Assembly (NCBI GenBank): GCA_016188045.1
Contig: JACPIM010000002.1
Coordinates: 81,198-145,197 of the forward strand
Source: Candidatus Woesearchaeota archaeon
GTDB lineage: Archaea; Nanobdellota; Nanobdellia; SCGC-AAA011-G17; JACPIM01
Length of the DNA: 64,000 bases
Direction: 5' to 3'
Positions within the stretch are counted from its first letter, which is position 1, and every line of letters starts with the position of its first letter. The notes beneath the pieces were generated by a model. That model did not search any database. It was not told where the DNA came from and was given only the letters and a program-made list of their open reading frames with translations. This document shows, in pieces, positions 28,058 through 36,006 of this stretch. A program made the position numbers and the translations under genes.

Positions 28058-30568
28058 ATGTCTAAATCGCTTAAACTATTTTTGATAATATTCCTAATAG
28101 TTATATTTAATTCATTATTAGTCCTGGCCACAAAAGACCCAATAGTAAATATTAGTTTAACAAAAACCGAATATGTCCAAAAAGACAAATTAATAGGAGA
28201 TATAGTATTAACTTTCACAGATGAAGTGGAAGATAAAGAATTAGAAATAAGATTTGGGCAAAATTCAGATATAACCCCTTTATCCCAGATTCTTACCATC
28301 TTGGGCGAAAATTATGAAACAACACCAGGTAAAAAAGAATTAGTTCCATTGCAGCAACCAGATGATTCCATAACATTTCCTCCTTTAGTTCAAGAACTTG
28401 GAATTTCAGTTCCAAAAAATGCAGAAGACATTACAGCAGTTGGAAACATTGGTGGCTGGGAATCCTTAGGTTCAGTTCCCAAATTTCCTTATTTAGATGT
28501 TGCCGGAGATGGTTTGATTGAGTGGTCTTACTTAGGTGATTTATTAGGTTGGTCAAACATTATAAATTCAAATGACCTAGGAAGCGAAGCAGGTTTTGTC
28601 GATATACAAAATAAAGATGTTTTAGTATGCCAAAAGATCACTTTAACTTCAAAAGTAAAAGCAGTTAATATTACAGCAAATTTTAAAGAGGTTTCATCAG
28701 GAGCAAAAGTTAAAGCCAGGTTATTAACAATGCCAGACAATTCAAAAAAATCTTTTGGATCTTCAGATTGTGAGTTAAAAAAAGATAGCTATCAAACAAA
28801 CCCTTATGGAAATTGTGTTATTACATTTGATGAAATTCCTAAAGTTAGGCAGGGAGATTATTTAGTTTGTATATTCCCAGAAGTTAGTGAGCCTACAACT
28901 ACAACCACGACTCCAACTACAATTACTTTTTTTAAAATAGCAAAAGACAATAGGCAAACACAAAAATCTTATATTTGCACCCACAAACCAGAAGGTTATT
29001 CAGAATGCAATACAAATAATAATTATAATCACATAATCAAAGTGTCATTACCTATTTATAATGGTTCTTTAGATAGCAGCAGTATTCCGTTTAGCGAAGG
29101 AATTACAGAAGCAAACCTGAATAAAAGTATAAAAAATTATCTTTCCTCTTCAGCTTGCCAGGATGATGACACAAGATGCATAGTTCCAATTGAAGTTGGT
29201 TCACAAACACCAGGAAGGTTATTTTTCAATGGATTCTCAATAAAAATAAGGCGGCAAGGCATAGCAGAAGAAGCTTTAATGCAAAAATTAAGAAGCTTGT
29301 CTGACACAATAACAAAGATAGATTCAAAAAGCCTATCAAATAACGAAGTAAAAGTTTCCATTCCAATAAGGAGCTTTTATAATTTCACAACACCACAAGT
29401 TACAACTTTACAAACCATTCCTTTAGAAGTCCGTTACGGTTCCTCCAGGGCAGTAGAACTAATAGAAATTTCTCCGTCATTATTAACAGGAAAAAAAGAG
29501 GTTAATACAACTATCTCAGAAACTTTAGATTTACTAGATTCATATTCAAATACAGAGACAAAAGATTTGCTAAATAAAGTTAATATAAATATAGATTCAT
29601 TAAAAACACAATTTTTAGCAATAAGAACAAGATTAAACACAATAGAATCAAACAGCACAAAAACCCAGGTAGAAAAAGACAGGGAAAAACTAACCATATT
29701 AAGTGAAGTTGAAAATTTAAAAAAATCAGTTCCTCGCTATTTTTATTTAGGTGATAAAGCATTCAACTTGCCTTCAATACCCCCATCTCAGACAGATATA
29801 AGTTCTTCTATATTAGGAAATCAAGCTTCAGATAATATAAAGGAATACATCTTAAGTTTACAAAGGTCAATATCAGTTTCATCAAATGCCAAGGCCTTTT
29901 CATTAAAAACATTTGGAAATCAATCTCATGATTACACAATGATCACAAGAGTAGTTGCTGGAGCTCCAAGTGATGCTTTTATAGTTGATTTTATTCCGAA
30001 AGCAATAGCACAATCTTCTGTAGATTTAGTCCTAGATCAGTCTATAGAAATTTTAGAATCTGATCCAATAATAAAAAAACAATTATCTTCAGGTTCTGGA
30101 ACCTTTTCTTACATGGCGAAAGGGAATATAATAGACCAAATAACAGATATTAACACCCTGGTTGTTAGTTTAGCCAATGCTCCTTCAGGAACTCCAACAA
30201 GATCTGCTTCATACACAAATGTCGAATGTGGCAATAATATTTGTGATGTTCCGTTGGAAGATGAAAAAGTATGCCCAGAAGACTGCAAGCCAAAAAGAAA
30301 CTGGACTTTAATTATAATAGCGTTAGCTGTTTTTGTTTTGGGCGTTTTTTATATTAACTTTTACAAAGGCCCGGGAAACATTCAAAAATTCCTTACTCAG
30401 GTAAAAGAAAGATTATTTCATGTAGAATCAGATAAAGCTAATTTAATTAATTACATCAAAAGAGCAGCAAAACATAAATCAAAAACAGAAATTGTAAATA
30501 TTTTGTTTTCAAAAGGATGGACTAGAGAGCAGATAGAAGAAGCATTCAAAGAAGCATTGAAAAAATGA
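28058..30568 (+). CDS. Large secreted, membrane-anchored surface protein
   Basis: Signal peptide, EPTTTTTTPTT linker, CGNNICDVPLEDEKVCPEDC, C-terminal TM and charged cytoplasmic tail. Confidence 0.65.
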   Translation: MSKSLKLFLIIFLIVIFNSLLVLATKDPIVNISLTKTEYVQKDKLIGDIVLTFTDEVEDKELEIRFGQNSDITPLSQILTILGENYETTPGKKELVPLQQPDDSITFPPLVQELGISVPKNAEDITAVGNIGGWESLGSVPKFPYLDVAGDGLIEWSYLGDLLGWSNIINSNDLGSEAGFVDIQNKDVLVCQKITLTSKVKAVNITANFKEVSSGAKVKARLLTMPDNSKKSFGSSDCELKKDSYQTNPYGNCVITFDEIPKVRQGDYLVCIFPEVSEPTTTTTTPTTITFFKIAKDNRQTQKSYICTHKPEGYSECNTNNNYNHIIKVSLPIYNGSLDSSSIPFSEGITEANLNKSIKNYLSSSACQDDDTRCIVPIEVGSQTPGRLFFNGFSIKIRRQGIAEEALMQKLRSLSDTITKIDSKSLSNNEVKVSIPIRSFYNFTTPQVTTLQTIPLEVRYGSSRAVELIEISPSLLTGKKEVNTTISETLDLLDSYSNTETKDLLNKVNINIDSLKTQFLAIRTRLNTIESNSTKTQVEKDREKLTILSEVENLKKSVPRYFYLGDKAFNLPSIPPSQTDISSSILGNQASDNIKEYILSLQRSISVSSNAKAFSLKTFGNQSHDYTMITRVVAGAPSDAFIVDFIPKAIAQSSVDLVLDQSIEILESDPIIKKQLSSGSGTFSYMAKGNIIDQITDINTLVVSLANAPSGTPTRSASYTNVECGNNICDVPLEDEKVCPEDCKPKRNWTLIIIALAVFVLGVFYINFYKGPGNIQKFLTQVKERLFHVESDKANLINYIKRAAKHKSKTEIVNILFSKGWTREQIEEAFKEALKK

Positions 30569-32265
30569 GACTAAAAATTTTAATATTATTTTTATTAATA
30601 ATTAATATAGCAAGCGTTAGTGCTCTTTTAACAGTTCCTTTTAAACCGTGCAGCGAATCCTATTACAAACAATTATGGGAAACAATACTTAAAGAGCCAT
30701 ACGATACAATAAAGCCAGCAATTTATCATGAAGGACCAGATATAAATGGAAACTGTTCAAATTTCGATCTTAGTTTAGTTAAATCAACTTCAAACTATAA
30801 AGAAGTTTATTTTTTATTAGTAACAATCTCAAATGCAGATGAAAAAAGATTAATAGCTGGAAATTTCCAGATTTCAGATCCAGAAAATGAATGGATTTTA
30901 CCAACTGATTTTCAACAAAGATATTATACCTATTTTTTGCCAGGATTTGATATAAGAGACAGAACTACAGTATTAACAACAAAAGAAGATGCAAAGATAG
31001 AGCATGAAAGATATCTAAAAGGTTTAACAAATTTAAATCAATGGATCGTTCCTTCAGGATTGGCAGGGGATTTTACTTATGAAGATATTTTACTTCAAAA
31101 TCAAATTGAAAAAAGAGAAAGAGTTGAAATCGACAAAAGACAAAGATATTTAATTTACAAATACTCAGAATCAAACCTTGCTTCAGACACATCAACAACT
31201 ACATCTTCCTCTACCTCATCAACATCAGCAGTAATATGTTCTAAAGGAGAAATAAGAAGTTGTCCCTTGCCTGGCATATGTTCTTTAGGTTCACAAACAT
31301 GTATTAACAATTATTGGTCAGATTGTTCAATAGGCCCAAGAAAAGAAACCTGTTTTGATAAACTAGACAATAACTGTGATGGTATAGTGGATGAAAATTG
31401 CATATGTAAGGAAGGTTCAACTAAGTCCTGCGGTCCAGGAATTGGAATTTGTAACCAAGGAACACAAATATGTGCAAATGGAACCTGGTCTCAATGCCAA
31501 AACACAATCCAGCCATTAAATGAATCCTGCTCAAACCTATTAGATGATGATTGTGATGGTCTAATAGATATACTAGACCCAGATTGTAAACAGCCACCAG
31601 TTATTAATCTATGTAATAATAATAAAACAGATTTTGATGAAACCGGCATTGACTGTGGTGGTTCTTGTTCTCCTTGTTATTCATGTACAGATGGAAAATT
31701 AAATCAGGGGGAAACAAAAGTTAATGTTGTAATAGATGCAACAGGCAAAAAATCAGATTGCGGAGGTTCAAATTGTCCTGCTTGTCCAACTTGTAATGAT
31801 AACATAAAAAATCAAGATGAGCTAGGTGTAGATTGTGGTGGCTCTTGTTCAAAAAGTTGTGATGAGTTAAAGGATTCTGATGGTGATGGTGTAACAGACG
31901 CTCGCGAATTATCAATAGGAACAGATCCAAGTTTAATGGATACAGATAATGACGGTCTTGATGACTTGCAGGATACAATGCCTCTTTGTCCAAATAAGCA
32001 ATGCAATACAAATTTCAGGGAAGATCCAGATACCTGTCCGCAAGATTGTAGTTCAATACCAGTTTTTCCAATAATAGTAGTATTTTTTATATTTATTCCA
32101 GGAATAGGTTTATTATTATACTTTTTAATCAAAAGACAAAATAAAACAAAAAAGCAACAAGGACAACAAGTTTTTAAAATACATCCTTCTTTTCTAAAAT
32201 CTCAGGAAAGAAAAACAAGAGCGGATAAAGTAACAGAAGAACTTAAAAAGATTAAAGGGAATTGA
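30565..32265 (+). CDS. Secreted Cys-rich surface protein with MopE-like and Ca-binding (thrombospondin type 3-like) repeats
   Basis: CFDKLDNNCDGIVDENC, LLDDDCDGLID, DSDGDGVTDARE...DTDNDGLDDLQD; C-terminal TM; overlaps upstream CDS. Confidence 0.75.
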   Translation: MRLKILILFLLIINIASVSALLTVPFKPCSESYYKQLWETILKEPYDTIKPAIYHEGPDINGNCSNFDLSLVKSTSNYKEVYFLLVTISNADEKRLIAGNFQISDPENEWILPTDFQQRYYTYFLPGFDIRDRTTVLTTKEDAKIEHERYLKGLTNLNQWIVPSGLAGDFTYEDILLQNQIEKRERVEIDKRQRYLIYKYSESNLASDTSTTTSSSTSSTSAVICSKGEIRSCPLPGICSLGSQTCINNYWSDCSIGPRKETCFDKLDNNCDGIVDENCICKEGSTKSCGPGIGICNQGTQICANGTWSQCQNTIQPLNESCSNLLDDDCDGLIDILDPDCKQPPVINLCNNNKTDFDETGIDCGGSCSPCYSCTDGKLNQGETKVNVVIDATGKKSDCGGSNCPACPTCNDNIKNQDELGVDCGGSCSKSCDELKDSDGDGVTDARELSIGTDPSLMDTDNDGLDDLQDTMPLCPNKQCNTNFREDPDTCPQDCSSIPVFPIIVVFFIFIPGIGLLLYFLIKRQNKTKKQQGQQVFKIHPSFLKSQERKTRADKVTEELKKIKGN

Positions 32266-32277
32266 TAAGAACCGTAG

Positions 32278-32529
32278 GTGCTTATGATGGCAGAAGAAAA
32301 AATTGATATACTAGAAGGAGCAATTAAAATAGAATTAAAAGCAGGAAGAAAATGTAGTTTTTGTACTTGTGGGCATAGTAAGAAAATACCCTATTGTGAT
32401 GATTCTCATAAAAAAATAAATGAGGAACAAGGAACTAGCTATAAACCATTTAAGATAATACCAGAAAAAGATTGCACCCTCTGTGTTTCTTCAAGCAATT
32501 GGCCAAATCAAAAAAATAAAAGTTTATAA
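32278..32529 (+). CDS. CDGSH-type iron-sulfur domain protein
   Basis: CTCGHSKKIPYCDDSHK (CxCx2Sx3PxCDxxH). Confidence 0.75.
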   Translation: MLMMAEEKIDILEGAIKIELKAGRKCSFCTCGHSKKIPYCDDSHKKINEEQGTSYKPFKIIPEKDCTLCVSSSNWPNQKNKSL

Positions 32530-32556
32530 ACTAATTTTCTAAGGATTATTCTTAAT

Positions 32557-32649
32557 GCGCCGATAGTTTAGTGGTTAGAATCTCGGCCTTCCAAGCCGAT
32601 GACCTGAGAAACAGTATACTGTTCAGGATTTCAAATCTCAGTCGGCGCA
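32557..32649 (+). tRNA. tRNA-Gly(TCC) with 21-nt T-arm intron (32609-32629, position 53/54)
   Basis: GCGCCGA/TCGGCGC; TCGGC-CTTCCAA-GCCGA; removing intron restores CTGAG-TTCAAAT-CTCAG; BHB CCTG/CAGG with AGA and ATT bulges. Confidence 0.9.
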
Positions 32650-32697
32650 GATTCTATTAAAATTAAAAAACGGGCCTGATCGGACTTTCATTAAGTC

Positions 32698-32728
32698 TTG
32701 CAGGTTGATAAGGATGCAATCCTTATTT
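32698..32728 (-). repeat. Palindromic repeat core, copy in tRNA-Arg T-loop intron
   Basis: ttgcaggttgataaggatgcaatccttattt (plus strand), identical to 32794-32824. Confidence 0.95.
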
Positions 32729-32793
32729 TTGAACCGACAACCCCAAGCTAAATCCTAGGATTAGGACGCTTGTGCTCTATTTACTTAATAAGT

Positions 32794-32824
32794 TTGCAGG
32801 TTGATAAGGATGCAATCCTTATTT
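32794..32824 (-). repeat. Palindromic repeat core, copy in tRNA-Arg D-loop intron
   Basis: 31-nt identity to 32698-32728. Confidence 0.95.
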
Positions 32825-32877
32825 CCAAGTTGAGCTACAGGCCCATAAAGTATATCTTTTTATTTTTATATATAAAA

Positions 32878-34656
32878 CTATAGGTTGCGGAGCTTTTGTA
32901 AATAAGGAATTAGAAATCTGCTCCAAGTTTCATATTTTTTAGTATAATCTGGATCGCCAACCAAGTCAGGAATAGCAATCATTTTCCCAGAAACAATTGA
33001 GGCCTCTTTTGGCCTTACAGTCCCATTAGTATGCATAGTAAAAACCAATCCAAAATGAACTGTATCAACTTCTTTATCATAAGCCATAAGAGTTCCAACT
33101 AATTTTGATCTAGTAATCTCACCCAGCATTTCAACCTCTTCCTCCATAACTTCTCTTTCTAAACATCTTTCAACATATCTTGGACCATCAGCTTTGATGA
33201 TATGACCACCAGGACCTACAGAATGTTTTCCAAATAACCTTTCATCACCATAATCCTTGATATCTTTTGATCTAACATACGAAAATACATTTCCATTAGA
33301 ATCAAATATTACAATATAAGGGATTGGTTGCAATACTTCAGTATCAAATTCACAATCATATCTAGATTGAAAAAATCCATCTTCTATATCTTTATTTAAT
33401 CTCTTAGCCTCTTCTTCTGTTATAAACTCAAGACCTTCTTTAGTTCTTCTATGCTCCATTAAAATTCTGGCATCCTGCACTAATACCATTCTATCAAGTT
33501 TTTTATAATTTTTAGCAGCAAAAGCAAAATCAAATCGCCTAAAATGTTTTGAAGGTCTTGAACCAACCTGGTCCTGGTAATGAGAACCTATATCTACCCC
33601 ATAAAACTTATCTGGCATTCCAGTTCTAAAAATATCTAATTTACTAATAGGCATACCATCTTGTATTTCAATATTAGACAACTCGTCTGATCTCACTTCA
33701 TAGACGAGAGCACCAAAAAAACGATTATCCACATAGCCCGAGAGGTGTAATGGCCCGGTAAAACCCACATGAGAATGGCTTTTTAGTTCCATATTAAGAT
33801 GATCTGGTACTTTTATAACTTCCCTAGATGAAAGCAAATAGTGTTCTGATCTGTTAATCATAATTTTACTACCTTTCAAAGGTTCAAAAAAATCTTCCGC
33901 CTTGTACTCTCCTTCCTTACTTAAGTCAATTGGTGTTGGGTTATGCCTAGCTCTAAGTCCGGTAATACCCCAGGTATGTTTTCCCTGCAAGTCAACATGA
34001 ACTAAAACCGTATCAGTTATAATAGGTTCAACCGGTACCAATTCATCCTTTTCTTCTACAAATAAGAAGGGGTTTATCTTAAATTCTTCAACTATCTCAG
34101 CTGAAGTTAATTGTGAACAAGAACCAATATGAAATCTCAATTGATTTAATGAAATACCAGGATATAATATAAGATTAAACGCTAAAGGTTGCAATAGTAA
34201 CCAAAGCATTAATTCAGAATCAGATTTATACTGAGAATTTATCTCATCAAAAGAAGGATTATAATCGGCAAGCAGTCTCGTATTTAAGAATAATCTACCC
34301 AAACTGCTTTTTGGTGAAGATTTTATATACTCACTAGCACTAAGAACAACTCTCTCTTCTAAAGGAACTAAATAAGAATAACCTCTTTTTATCTCAAAAC
34401 CACCACTAATTTTAACTTTGGGTCTTTGTCCGCCAGGAAGTTGTAGAAGAGTTCTACGAACGGTTTCATTTATTTGTGGCCTAAATAACCAATTAGTTTC
34501 GGTTAGAATATATAACTCATCACTAACAACAGGATCAAATGAAGAAGGTTGAATTCTAGATTCATCGACTCTAGGAGTAACTATTCTTTTATTAATAATC
34601 CGATCTCTAATATCTTGCGATGGCAAACAAAAACCCATTTTATTATCCAAAGACAT
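32878..34656 (-). CDS. DCD-type dCTP deaminase-like protein fused to C-terminal NUDIX-like domain
   Basis: GFCLPSQDIRDRIINKRIVTPRVDESRIQPSSFDPVV; C-terminal GGHIIKADGPRYVERCLEREVMEEEVEM. Confidence 0.7.
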   Translation of the reverse strand: MSLDNKMGFCLPSQDIRDRIINKRIVTPRVDESRIQPSSFDPVVSDELYILTETNWLFRPQINETVRRTLLQLPGGQRPKVKISGGFEIKRGYSYLVPLEERVVLSASEYIKSSPKSSLGRLFLNTRLLADYNPSFDEINSQYKSDSELMLWLLLQPLAFNLILYPGISLNQLRFHIGSCSQLTSAEIVEEFKINPFLFVEEKDELVPVEPIITDTVLVHVDLQGKHTWGITGLRARHNPTPIDLSKEGEYKAEDFFEPLKGSKIMINRSEHYLLSSREVIKVPDHLNMELKSHSHVGFTGPLHLSGYVDNRFFGALVYEVRSDELSNIEIQDGMPISKLDIFRTGMPDKFYGVDIGSHYQDQVGSRPSKHFRRFDFAFAAKNYKKLDRMVLVQDARILMEHRRTKEGLEFITEEEAKRLNKDIEDGFFQSRYDCEFDTEVLQPIPYIVIFDSNGNVFSYVRSKDIKDYGDERLFGKHSVGPGGHIIKADGPRYVERCLEREVMEEEVEMLGEITRSKLVGTLMAYDKEVDTVHFGLVFTMHTNGTVRPKEASIVSGKMIAIPDLVGDPDYTKKYETWSRFLIPYLQKLRNL

Positions 34657-34692
34657 ATTAGACCAAACTTTACTATCATTGTTTAAATAGAT

Positions 34693-34739
34693 TTATGTTT
34701 GCAAAAGTTATATTCTTAATATAATAATTAAAATTGCAG
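34693..34739. repeat. Imperfect direct repeat, left copy flanking fic
   Basis: ttatgtttgcaaaagttatattcttaatataataattaaaattgcag. Confidence 0.8.
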
Positions 34740-34844
34740 CTTAACCTTTCACCTAATAATACTCAAAATCCCATACATTGATACTTAGAGTTAATTAATC
34801 ATATGCGTAACTCAAATATCAACGTTATTACTTTTCAATATGAA

Positions 34845-34881
34845 TATGGGCACATAATAAATTTTATAAAACTTGTGCCCA
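34845..34881. promoter_or_regulatory. Inverted repeat 1 around TATA box upstream of fic
   Basis: TATGGGCACA...TTTTATAAAA...TGTGCCCA. Confidence 0.7.
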
Positions 34882-34911
34882 CATAATATCAGCTTCTTAA
34901 TAACACAACTA

Positions 34912-34951
34912 TATGGGCACAAATAGATATATTTATAAATATGTGCCCATA
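34912..34951. promoter_or_regulatory. Inverted repeat 2 around TATA box immediately upstream of fic start
   Basis: TATGGGCACA...ATTTATAAAT...TGTGCCCATA, ATG at 34961. Confidence 0.75.
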
Positions 34952-34960
34952 CTAATAATT

Positions 34961-35887
34961 ATGGTATATCACGAAATTAGGGTTGTAAAAGGAAAGAAGC
35001 AAAATTACTTAGTTTATAATAGAAGAAAAAATGGAAAATGGCTCAAGAAGAGTAGATTTATTGGAACAGGCAACATACCGCAACAAGAAATAAAAAGATT
35101 AAAAGAAGAATTTGAAATTAAAACAATAGCAAGCTACCAATTTGATTATCTTAGTAAAGAGCAGGTTTTAGAAATAGAAAAGCTAAAACAAGAGTATAAC
35201 AAAAAAATAAGTTCTTTAACTAAAGAGGAATTTGAACAATTTGAAACCTCTTTTTTTACAGAATTAACTTATAACAGCAATGCAATTGAAGGCAGTTCTT
35301 TATCTTTGCAAGAAACATCATTAGTGATTAATGAAAATCTCGTGCCGGAAGGAAAAACATTAAGAGAGATATATGAAGCAAAAAACCACAGAAAAGCGTT
35401 AGATTTCATTAAGGAATATAGCGGGGAGTTAAGCGAAGAATTTATACTAAAACTTCATGCCATTGTTCTAAGGGATATTTCTGAAAGATTTGCTGGAAGA
35501 TATAGGGAAACTACCGTAAGGATTTTTGGAAGTGATGTTAAATTTCCTGATTCGGCAGTTGTTCCCCAACTAGTCAAGAATTTAGTCTATTGGTATAACA
35601 AAAATAAAAAGAGATATCATCCATTTGAAATGGCGGCAATATTCTCTATGAAACTTGTTTCAATACATCCATTTGTAGATGGTAATGGAAGGATTTCAAG
35701 GTTGGTTATGAACTTTATCTTAAAAAAGAGGAGATATCCATGGATTAATATTTATAATAAGCAGAGGGCAGAGTATCTTAAAGCAGTAAGAAAAGCAAAC
35801 AATGAAGAGTACAAAGAAATATTATCTTTTTTAATCAAAAGTTTGAAAGAAAATTTGAAAGATCTTGGGATCACAACAGATCTCTAA
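34961..35887 (+). CDS. Fic/DOC family protein (AMPylase-like) with N-terminal inhibitory motif
   Basis: HPFVDGNGRISR; SNAIEGSSLSL; start trimmed from 34913, which lies inside the promoter repeat. Confidence 0.9.
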   Translation: MVYHEIRVVKGKKQNYLVYNRRKNGKWLKKSRFIGTGNIPQQEIKRLKEEFEIKTIASYQFDYLSKEQVLEIEKLKQEYNKKISSLTKEEFEQFETSFFTELTYNSNAIEGSSLSLQETSLVINENLVPEGKTLREIYEAKNHRKALDFIKEYSGELSEEFILKLHAIVLRDISERFAGRYRETTVRIFGSDVKFPDSAVVPQLVKNLVYWYNKNKKRYHPFEMAAIFSMKLVSIHPFVDGNGRISRLVMNFILKKRRYPWINIYNKQRAEYLKAVRKANNEEYKEILSFLIKSLKENLKDLGITTDL

Positions 35888-35958
35888 ATCCATAGCCCCT
35901 AGTTTTATTATTGTTATCTAAGAAGGTTCATTAGGAAGATGATAGGAAACGTAGTTTC

Positions 35959-36005
35959 TTATGTTTGCAAAAATTATATTCTTAATATAACAATCAAAAT
36001 TACAG
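35959..36005. repeat. Imperfect direct repeat, right copy flanking fic
   Basis: ttatgtttgcaaaaattatattcttaatataacaatcaaaattacag, 4 substitutions vs left copy. Confidence 0.8.
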
Positions 36006-36006
36006 A

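Larger units (their letters stand above)
32671..32844 (-). tRNA. tRNA-Arg(CCT) with three introns: D loop 32781-32824, anticodon loop 32750-32761, T loop 32685-32727
   Basis: GGGCCTG/CAGGCCC; spliced sequence folds as canonical cloverleaf; BHB central helices ACTT/AAGT, GTCC/GGAT, TTCA/TGAA. Confidence 0.9.

Noticed and set aside
31721-32132. Minus-strand ORFs of 96 and 106 aa
   Set aside because: Antisense to the Cys-rich/Ca-binding repeats of 30565-32265.
32671-32844. Repeats read as a mini CRISPR or attachment-site duplication
   Set aside because: Only two copies, no spacer periodicity, and both are explained as BHB introns of a foldable tRNA-Arg.
34913-34960. ORF-track start of the Fic protein at 34913
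   Set aside because: It lies inside the promoter inverted repeat and TATA box; ATG at 34961 fits better.
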